A stretch of 64,000 nucleotides of DNA from Botryococcus braunii (Eukaryota > Chlorophyta > Trebouxiophyceae), in assembly GCA_002005505.1 (NCBI GenBank), contig KV908599.1, positions 85,576 to 149,575 of the forward strand, given 5' to 3'. Below are positions 57,238-64,000 of this stretch, piece after piece. Position numbers and translations under genes: made by a program. Under the pieces are notes generated by a model that saw only the letters and a program-made list of their open reading frames with translations, was not told the origin of the DNA and made no database searches. Every line of letters starts with the position of its first letter. Within the stretch, counting starts at the first letter, position 1.

Positions 57238-58275
57238 TCAAGTAGTACTTGACTTGCGCTTGGGTTGTCTGAGCTCTGGATGCAATTTCCAGCAACGCTC
57301 TGCTGCGTGTCCTGCCTTGCCACAATGTGCGCAGGGCTGCGCAGAAGTTTTTGTCGGGCCTGGTGACTTGGAGTCAGGGGAGAACTTTGGAGCAGGGTTC
57401 ACAGGCTTAGACGGTCCTGGAAGGTCTGATATTGTCACAGCATGCTTGAAGTGGTCTTCCAAGGTCTGGGGATACTGTAGGGAGATGCTTTTCTGAAGAT
57501 CAGCCCTGCAGCCAGCCAAAAATAAGTGACACAAAGTCTCTTCTGCAAATGCCTTTGGAACCTTTGACCTCAATGCATTAAATGTTGCAATATAGCTTCG
57601 CATGTCAGTCTTTCCCTGTGAGAGACTCAGCAACTGCTCTAAATGCCTCTTATGCAGCTCTACAGGCCTAAAAGCAGCAGTAAGTGCAGTCACAAACGAT
57701 TCCCACGTCCCATAAGCAGCAAGACTCCCTGAAGGAATTAACTTAAACTGCCCAGTCCACCAATCCAATGCTTTTCCTCGCAAAAACATCGCTGCCACCT
57801 CTACAGACCTCCTCGTCTGTAGATCTACATCGTACGCACGCAAATACATCTCGGTTTGCATGAGCCATGGATCCAACTTCATTGGATCTCCCTCAAACAC
57901 AGCCGGATCCGGGAATTTAAGAGAAGGCTTCCCTGAACTGGTGGACGACGCTGTTGCCGGTGCCGGCATGGACGTTGGCACAGGCTGAGGCGCCACCACT
58001 GGTGCAGGCTGAGCCAGCGCCAGCTGAATCACTTTCTCTAACCCATCTATGATGTTTTGAGTCGGCGTCGGAGTAGGGGCAAGCGAAGGAACACCAGATC
58101 CACTAGCAACGGCTAGTTGCGGCAGAGCACCGATGTCTTGTAAATGCCTTATCATAACAGCAGGATCTACAGCTGATAAGTCTACATCTTCATCATCCTG
58201 AAGATCTAAAGCTGGATCTTGCTCAATAGGGCTACGAGCACGGGCTCTCGAACCGGAACGCGGATGCCGCGACAT
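57238..58275 (-). CDS. gypsy-2 gag (345 aa) with zinc knuckle
   Basis: Intact frame. The N-terminal 90 residues are Arg/Ser/Asp-rich, then a Pro/Ala linker. The Retrotrans_gag domain spans about 120-270 (DPWLMQTEMYLRAYDVD, MFLRGKALDWWTGQFK, LLSLSQGKTDMRSYIATFNA, LCHLFLAGCRADLQ). The CCHC knuckle CAHCGKAGHAAERCW is near the end. It would form the particle and bind the element RNA. It starts 71 bp after the 5' LTR, just past the primer-binding site. Confidence 0.9.
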   Translation of the reverse strand: MSRHPRSGSRARARSPIEQDPALDLQDDEDVDLSAVDPAVMIRHLQDIGALPQLAVASGSGVPSLAPTPTPTQNIIDGLEKVIQLALAQPAPVVAPQPVPTSMPAPATASSTSSGKPSLKFPDPAVFEGDPMKLDPWLMQTEMYLRAYDVDLQTRRSVEVAAMFLRGKALDWWTGQFKLIPSGSLAAYGTWESFVTALTAAFRPVELHKRHLEQLLSLSQGKTDMRSYIATFNALRSKVPKAFAEETLCHLFLAGCRADLQKSISLQYPQTLEDHFKHAVTISDLPGPSKPVNPAPKFSPDSKSPGPTKTSAQPCAHCGKAGHAAERCWKLHPELRQPKRKSSTT

Positions 58276-58346
58276 AATGAACTGCGAGAGAAAAGGAAAC
58301 GCACCACGAACAACGACAAGGAACTAATCCTTGTCGCCGATACCAC

Positions 58347-58607
58347 TGTAGCGTTAACTAAGCGGAAGAGGTTTTTATGAGACAGTGAGACGTTCGTGGT
58401 GTGCAACGAAAGAGTGTTACATGATTGATTCGCAAGCCCACTCTTAAACCCAGGGTGGGTTGAATTATACTGTACTGCCTCAGACGCGTAGTCGGGCAAC
58501 CGAGCGAACTATCTGAGCGAGGTTGTACTGCGAACCCAGATCACATGGCAAGTCAATGAGCAATGCCAAGGACCATACTAGAGCATTATACCCTAGGAAA
58601 TGCTACA
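58347..58607 (-). repeat. gypsy-2 5' LTR (261 bp)
   Basis: The partner of 46842-47102. TSD TAATG follows at 58608-58612, and the fibre gene resumes. Confidence 0.93.
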
Positions 58608-60479
58608 TAATGTCACCGCAAGCTACCTGTTCGGCAATGCCTCACAGCTCACGGATCTGCCCACGAATGTCTTCACGGGCTTGTTGAACAACAACCAGCT
58701 CCCCTCTTCCATCAACGTCCCAGGTGCCATCGTGTCGAATACCTCTATCTCAACAGCTGGTAATGTCACCGCTAGCTACCTGTTCGGCAACGCCTCACAA
58801 CTCACGGGAATCAGAAACGCCCAGCTGCCCTCGACGATCGGGTTCAACAGCATTCTGGCAAACACATCACTTGTCCTTGGGGCCGCGGCATCCCTCGCTG
58901 GCTCCCTCCTCAGCGGAACGCTTCTCGGAGGCAACTTGACAACCCCCGTCTCCACTCTCGTCTCAAATGCTTCCGTCCAAAAGGGAGGGTTTTTCATTGG
59001 GGATGGGTCGTTCCTGTCGAACATACGCCCCAGGAGCATAAACGGTTCGATAACCAACGCTCAACTACCGTCCACTATCAGTGTGCCTCTCAATACATCG
59101 GGGAACATCTCTGCCAACTTCTTCCTCGGAAATATTCAAAACGCCTCGGCTATTCAAAACTCCCAATTGCCTTCCAACCCCGCATTTTGAGGCACTGTTC
59201 AAGCAGCTGCGTTCTCTACATCAAGAGGGATATAGACGGCGAGCAATTTCATCTGGAACATCTCGCTTTGTAACGGATTGACGAACGGCCAGCTCCCAAG
59301 CTCGATCTCTATACGAGGAAACATCAACTCGAACGCATCCATCACGGCCACAGGCAACATCTCGACCCCTCTGTTCGTCAACGCAGGCTATTTTTTCGGA
59401 AACGGCTCACAGCTCACGGGACTCACCAATACCAAGCTTCCAAACAATATCTCGTGTAGCTATTTAACAGTCAATATATCTCTTCAATCGACAGGTGCAG
59501 CCACGTTGGCGGGGTTATTCTGTGGAAACGTGAATCTGTCGCGTGGGGTCCGCACGAGCTTTGGAAGTATAATCAATTGCGACACGATCACGTCGAACGT
59601 GGGTGCGTTTCCAGGCTGGGCTCAAGCCAACACGTACTGGCTCGCATCGACGCAAGCATGGAATGCCTCGGGGCCCACGACATCCACGTACATGGTTTCA
59701 GGAAATTGGGCCCGTCAACTTACTATGGGGGGACGACCACGAGCAGCATGCCCATCATTTTAGCGAATTGCTCACTGTATTCGTGGGGATTCATTTTTGC
59801 GGACGGAGGAATGTTGAGCAACATCCGAGGTCAGAACATCGCGACACAAATTAACAACAATTTCCTGCCCACGACGGTGAAGATAGGAGGCACCCTACGA
59901 GCAAACGGGGGGACGACCTTGACATCCACGCTCGGGGTCAATGGAAACACCTCTCCGTCTTCCTCGTACCCCCTGTCCGTGCAGGGAGGGGCTTATTTCC
60001 AAGGGAATCTCGCGTTTCACGGAGGAGCGTACTTCGATTCGTATAATGGGTTGAGTGAAAACGGTATTTCTATCGTTTGGGGAGGGACTAACACGAGCAC
60101 TTTTGTCTTTCAAAGCGACACGAACGTAGTGACGTACAACAAAGTGGGAGTGGCTACCTGGTCGACAGGACCGATCAACTCTGACCGATGGTTCAAGAAA
60201 AACGTACGAGATATGGGGACCGTTTCGAGCACGTTGAGAAACATCAAGGCCCGCAGGTTTGAATATATAGACGACTCATCAAATACGGGGCAAGTTGGTT
60301 TTATGGTGGACGAAGTCACCCCCTTCTTACCCGAGGTCGTTCAACCTATAAGGAACCCAGAAACGGGGACGGTCAACAACCTCATCAGATACGAGAAAGT
60401 GACACCGTATCTGGTTCAAGCATTCCAGGAGCTCGATATCCGAGTCTCTGCACTCGAGAAGGGCACAAAAAATAAATGA
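58608..60479 (+). pseudogene. Viral fibre gene, fragment 4 of 4, with C-terminal S74 autochaperone
   Basis: The first part repeats 'YLFGNASQLTGI/L..QLP' and 'IVSNTSISTAGNV' many times, as in fragment 3. In-frame stops are at 59188 (TGA) and 59233 (TAG); a frameshift near 59700 moves to the frame that ends at 60479. The last 110 residues match the intramolecular chaperone (Peptidase_S74) of tail fibres: SDRWFKKNV, then ARRFEYIDD, QVGFMVDEVTPFLPEVV, and a C-terminal helix (YLVQAFQELDIRVSALEKG). The Ser (60180-60182) and the Lys five residues on match the self-cleaving pair known from endosialidases. In that family the domain helps trimer folding and then cuts itself off. Confidence 0.88.
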
Positions 60480-60486
60480 ACATCCC

Positions 60487-61092
60487 ATGGACGACCCAAT
60501 GACATCCATTCATCACGCCTTCAGCAAGATCTCCTACGAGCCTATCGAAGTCCAGAAAAGATACGCCCAGGACCTGGGTTACGAACGGGATGACGAGCTG
60601 TCTGGCCGAAGCCATGCCGTGTTTCACAACCCCTCCTCGAAAAACACTGTTCTGGCTTTCAGAGGCACGCAAGACATCGCGGACCACGCGGTGGACGGGC
60701 TGACCCTTCTGAACATGGGCTGTCATGCCTCTCGATATCGGAACGCTGCTCGGGTCGCTAGGCAGGTTATAAACAGATATGGATCACAGAATACGTTGAC
60801 GACTGGTCATTCTCTGGGGGGAGCGATTGCCGTGGAAGTCAACAGACAGACAGGGTTGAAATCTACTGCATTCAATCCTTTGTCCAGTCTCGGGGGAAAA
60901 GTGACGGGGCCAATCGAACGAACGTACTGCGACACCGTCGGCGCATCGACGACGCGGTGTAAAAATGCACGAAACAGCACGGTGTACAAAGTCGGTACCG
61001 ACCCCGTGGCCATGCGATACAGAGGGGCAGATCAAAGGATCGTTCGGGTCCGTCAAAAGATGAAGAATCCACATACCCTCGATAATTTTTAA
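60487..61092 (+). CDS. Class 3 lipase-like alpha/beta hydrolase, probably viral
   Basis: An intact 201-aa frame that starts 7 bp after the fibre stop. It has the lipase_3 features: NTVLAFRGTQDIADHAVDGL (oxyanion strand), the nucleophile elbow TTGHSLGGAIAVEV with Ser in GHSLGG, then a strand FNPLSS, and KVGTDPVAMRY with the likely catalytic Asp. A His in HTLDNF at the end may complete the triad. No signal peptide or membrane segment is seen. The length is short compared with eukaryotic lipases but usual for viral ones. The substrate is unknown; lipid ester hydrolysis during entry, release or host lipid use is inferred. The open frame next to a heavily broken gene is notable. Confidence 0.85.
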   Translation: MDDPMTSIHHAFSKISYEPIEVQKRYAQDLGYERDDELSGRSHAVFHNPSSKNTVLAFRGTQDIADHAVDGLTLLNMGCHASRYRNAARVARQVINRYGSQNTLTTGHSLGGAIAVEVNRQTGLKSTAFNPLSSLGGKVTGPIERTYCDTVGASTTRCKNARNSTVYKVGTDPVAMRYRGADQRIVRVRQKMKNPHTLDNF

Positions 61093-61106
61093 TTCCCATA
61101 GTGTAT

Positions 61107-61453
61107 ATGGCCACGAAACGAGCGAGGTGCGATGCCTGCAAGAAGAGGAAAAACGATGCGCATGCAAGTCTTCTGGGGTTCGCCAGCACGTGACAGTAAA
61201 GATCGATCAAAGCAAGAGGAATGCTTCGGGCAAAGCGGGTATGCCGATGATCATTCCAGGGGGTGGTGGGGGCGGCGGCGGTCCGTCAGTAATCACCTTG
61301 CCCATGCCTTCGCATAATTTCCACGACATCGTCAACCCGTCGATGCCTCCCATATACCAGACCCACATCAGCAGAATGTCTTCGTCCACGAGCGCCGATG
61401 TTATAAAATGGGGATCATCAGGCGTACTTGGGAAATTTTCAATGCACATCTGA
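61107..61453 (+). pseudogene. Small viral-type gene with CxxC start and Gly-rich centre, frameshifted
   Basis: ATG at 61107, 14 bp after the lipase stop, gives MATKRARCDACKKRKNDAHA and stops at 61191. The likely continuation is one frame over: VTVKIDQSKRNASGKAG, a run of eight Gly, then a Ser/Pro/His segment ending KFSMHI at 61451. The basic N-terminus with a CxxC pair suggests nucleic-acid or metal binding. I do not recognise a family. Tight spacing to the lipase supports a common viral origin. Confidence 0.5.
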
Positions 61454-62440
61454 TGAGATTCCCCCACATTCATTTGCATGTTTGAAGAGGCCAAATAAGG
61501 TACAGCTGCATAAGGTACAGGTGTACTGCATGATACGTTGTTGATATACTTGGAGTATAGAATCAATGTGCAAGTATATTGACCGATAAAAGACATTTGG
61601 GACTTATGCATGAGCATTCAAATAAAGTTAAAGGGCCTGCAGACTTGATCCTGGAGTGTACAGGGTGTTACGGACTTACAGTAGAAGATCCGGGGTGCAG
61701 TTACGGTACTTATCGTGAGATTCCAGTAAGTTAGACGTAAATGCGCCATCTCCGAGTGGGTTAGAAGTCTCAGAAACTAACTCGGTGATCGAATCTTGAT
61801 CCGAACGTGTTCACGGAGCTCGTATCTTTTCGTCGAGTCATTTCACGGAGCGTGCGTTCGGCTCCGAGGCTCTAGATCGGACCTTTTGTGGATAGATCTT
61901 GTCGTTTACACGGGCTAAGATATGTTCGAGTCGGATTCGGGAAGAAACCGGTAGGACTGAACGGTAAGTGTACGGTTCTACAAACTCACGCATAGTACGG
62001 AGCGGCAGATCAGCTCTCCGTAGTGTTAGAGTGACAAAGACAAGCAAATGCAGAGGAGGCAATGTTGTCAGACCTCCTGAGGTATTTAAGGGGTTAAGGC
62101 AGAGGGACTGGTCAGTTCATACGTTGTCGAACTCCAGTCTGTAAAGCCCTCCAAGCGGATAAGGGCTGTCCAACTGCTTTATGCTAAGTGTTGCTGACGA
62201 TTGCAATACTTGCAGGTATCCCTATATGTTATGCTTAGCTTAGTGAGTCGCATTAACACACACACACACATTGTAACAGTTCATACGTTGTCGAACTCCA
62301 GTCTGTGAAGCCCTCCAAGCGGATAAGGGCTGTCCAACTGCTTTATGCTAAGTGTTGCTGACGAATGCAATACTTGCAGGATGTCTTAAATGTGTGTAGG
62401 TCGACGCTAGCCGTGCCATTCAATAATAGCCGATGATGGC
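61454..62440. repeat. Intergenic insertion with AAGGTACA pair and a 104-bp direct repeat
   Basis: An AAGGTACA pair lies at 61497-61530. A 104-bp block (CAGTTCATACGTTGTCGAAC...) at 62113-62216 is repeated at 62277-62380, separated by 60 bp with a CA run (62257-62270). No gene is seen. It is probably a repeat element inserted between two viral genes. Confidence 0.6.
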
Positions 62441-63241
62441 ATGCGCGAGGCCCCATCCGTCCACGTCCCACGTCCAACCATCATTTATGACGACTTCGAC
62501 GTTCACATACCGCGTGCCCGAGTCGTCGACAGCCCCGTCGACATAAGCGTGCCCCGTTTTAATCCGATTGACACCCCTTACGGCGTGCCGAATCCCATAG
62601 CGACCCAGGTCGACATTCCAGTCCAAGTCCCCCGTTTTGTACGGCAAGAAACAGATGTTCATGTTCAGAGACCGAATTGGGTTCGAAACCCCGTTGACGT
62701 CAGACTCGATGTCCCGAATTGGATCCAAAATCCGATAGACGTCCCTCTGAACGTGCCCAATCTCCGTCCAATTCGAGTGCGGGAGGATCAACCATCGGAG
62801 GGTCAACCATCGGGCGACGCTCAAGATGAGCACGGACGAAACATAGCTCGACGCCGAAATCGGGATGACACACCTCGACTCGGGAGCATACCGCAAGTCC
62901 CCGCGGGACTGCTCGGGACCGCAAATCCCGTGTACATTCGGGGCGTCCCCCGTTGGCTCATGGACATGCCCGAGGTCAACCAAGCCCTACAGGTACCCAT
63001 GCCCGAAGTCGGGCTCGCCGACCGCCACAGGGCGTTGCGTCGCTTCGTAATTGCTCAGCCAGATCATCGCGCACAGAATCTAGGGGGTTTTTCTGCCGCG
63101 GATCGTCAACGATACCAGATGGATTACGCGAACCCTGTGATACGTGCTTTTTTCACACACATGGGGCGTCAGGTCATTAGGTCAGGGCGTAAGGTCATTA
63201 GGCCTCGAACTACGAGCAATCCTTTGGGGTTGCCCCAGTAG
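62441..63241 (+). CDS. Repetitive proline/valine-rich protein with basic C-terminus, unknown, probably viral
   Basis: An intact 266-aa frame. Residues 5-115 carry about six imperfect repeats of roughly 15-20 residues around 'N-P-V/I-D-V-x-V/L-x-V-P' (for example NPVDVRLDVPNWIQNPIDVP). This suggests a beta-solenoid or extended structural protein. The middle is basic (ARRRNRDDTPRLG), then a folded-looking segment (YIRGVPRWLMDMPEVNQALQ, HRALRRFVIAQPDHRAQNLG) and a basic tail (RQVIRSGRKVIRPRTTS). I recognise no family. Base composition and intact state match the lipase and coiled-coil genes. A virion protein is plausible but not shown. Confidence 0.65.
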   Translation: MREAPSVHVPRPTIIYDDFDVHIPRARVVDSPVDISVPRFNPIDTPYGVPNPIATQVDIPVQVPRFVRQETDVHVQRPNWVRNPVDVRLDVPNWIQNPIDVPLNVPNLRPIRVREDQPSEGQPSGDAQDEHGRNIARRRNRDDTPRLGSIPQVPAGLLGTANPVYIRGVPRWLMDMPEVNQALQVPMPEVGLADRHRALRRFVIAQPDHRAQNLGGFSAADRQRYQMDYANPVIRAFFTHMGRQVIRSGRKVIRPRTTSNPLGLPQ

Positions 63242-63264
63242 GGATAGCTGTCTTCCTTAACCCC

Positions 63265-63714
63265 TTGGAAGAAAACAGGCGCCAGCAATGGAATGATAAC
63301 CGCAACCAGCGTGGAGGAAACTTCAATAGGCAACAGCAGCAGCCCTTGCTACAACCGCCACCGCAACAAGACCGGGAACGTGAACGAAGTTGGGCCCCTA
63401 GGCCTAGGCACAACCAGGACCGCCGCCGTGAGCAAGAACCCCGGAACCCTTCGGTAAACCAACTGCCGGTGCCAACCAGAAGCAATCCAAATTCAAACCA
63501 AAACCCCAGGGAACTTGACATTTCTGCCCTTGCACGGGAGTTCGAGAGAATGAAGGTACAACTTGCTGAGTTACAGAGTGGAGCTGTGATTGCCCACTTT
63601 ACTCAGTTTGTGGACGAACCAGAGACCCACCATGAGCAAGCTGAACCCCCAACTGACGGCTACACTGCAGTGGCAGAAGTAAAGCATTTCTGCTTTCGGC
63701 GTCACCTGCAGTGA
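63265..63714 (+). CDS. Arg/Gln/Asn-rich reading frame, possible retrotransposon gag
   Basis: A 149-aa frame of low complexity (RNQRGGNFNRQQQQPLLQPP, QDRERERSW, RRREQEPRNP) followed by a Leu/Glu helix (LDISALAREFERMKVQLAEL). It resembles the basic linker that follows gag in some Ty3/gypsy elements, but no capsid domain or zinc knuckle is visible. Confidence 0.3.
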   Translation: MEENRRQQWNDNRNQRGGNFNRQQQQPLLQPPPQQDRERERSWAPRPRHNQDRRREQEPRNPSVNQLPVPTRSNPNSNQNPRELDISALAREFERMKVQLAELQSGAVIAHFTQFVDEPETHHEQAEPPTDGYTAVAEVKHFCFRRHLQ

Positions 63715-64000
63715 TGGCACGACGGCAGCGTCGTAGCCTGTGGGAAAACCGTCCACGCTACAACGTTTCCAGGAACAGCACACAGCACTCTCAAACAGTA
63801 GAGGTTGGTCAAGGATACCACATGCTTCGGACAAGTCTTACATATGATGTTAACTGCTCTCTGTAATGATCTAGGAAATTCACGAAGACAAAGGCTAGAT
63901 GCAAGGTCTAAGACAAAGGCTCGTGTGAGAATGACCTCACTCAGGTGCTTACCGAGTCGTATGCACCCTCATGGTCGAGGACCACGTGAGACCCGTATCC
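63715..64000. other. Unassigned end of window
   Basis: No gene or repeat recognised. Short AGACAAAGGCT motifs occur twice (63882 and 63912). Confidence 0.4.

Larger units (their letters stand above)
46842..58607 (-). mobile_element. gypsy-2: chromodomain Ty3/gypsy element in the viral fibre gene, with gypsy-3 nested inside
   Basis: LTRs of 261 bp at 46842-47102 and 58347-58607; TSD TAATG at 46837-46841 and 58608-58612. It is read on minus: LTR, primer-binding site (GTGGTATCGGCGACAAGG, 58346-58329), gag, protease, RT, RNase H, integrase, chromodomain, LTR. Without gypsy-3 the element is about 6.3 kb. The primer-binding site begins TGGTATC like initiator-Met types. Confidence 0.93.

Overview
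The window is eukaryotic nuclear DNA made mostly of transposable elements. Spread through it are pieces of a large DNA virus genome. The host is probably a green alga, a streptophyte alga or an early land plant. This is an inference from the mix of Copia, chromodomain Ty3/gypsy, hAT and DIRS/Kangaroo-like elements and from the intron-poor viral genes. I recognise no host housekeeping gene, rRNA, tRNA gene or CRISPR array.

Viral part. Six loci look viral: a D5-like SF3 helicase fragment (28.8-29.6 kb, minus), a coiled-coil protein (28.07-28.64 kb, plus), a long repetitive fibre protein ending in an S74 autochaperone, a class 3 lipase (60.49-61.09 kb), a small broken Cys-rich/Gly-rich gene (61.1-61.45 kb) and a repetitive basic protein (62.44-63.24 kb). 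The fibre gene lies in four pieces: 28034-26279 (minus), 5042-4964 (minus), 46471-46841 (plus) and 58608-60479 (plus). Each break is a retrotransposon with a 5-bp target-site duplication (TSD), and the reading frame resumes beyond it. This indicates a fragment of an endogenous giant virus (or a relative such as a polinton-like virus).

Region by region. 1-3.5 kb: Copia element, minus. 3.5-4.4 kb: direct repeats. 4.4-4.96 kb: 5' LTR and leader of gypsy-1, minus. 5.04-26.27 kb: a long-LTR Copia element inserted in the fibre gene. Its 5' LTR is split by about 14 kb that holds an intact non-LTR retrotransposon, a roughly 300-bp tandem array, a DIRS/Kangaroo-like element and a hAT transposon. 26.3-29.6 kb: viral genes. 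29.6-39.4 kb: a roughly 1-kb LTR-like repeat (family R), other repeats and a second hAT copy. 39.4-46.47 kb: gag, pol and 3' LTR of gypsy-1, plus. 46.84-58.61 kb: gypsy-2 (minus), with gypsy-3 (plus, 50.63-56.06 kb) nested in its pol gene. 58.6-63.2 kb: viral genes. 63.3-64 kb: an unassigned Arg/Gln-rich reading frame.

History. The 5' LTR of gypsy-1 lies at 4.8-4.96 kb on minus and its 3' LTR at 46.3-46.47 kb on plus. The two ends carry the same TSD (CGGAA) and flank adjacent codons of the fibre gene. The simplest reading is that the roughly 35 kb between about 4.4 and 39.4 kb inverted after gypsy-1 inserted; a mis-assembly is the alternative. Undoing the inversion gives the viral order D5, coiled-coil (opposite strand), fibre, lipase, Cys-rich gene, repetitive protein.
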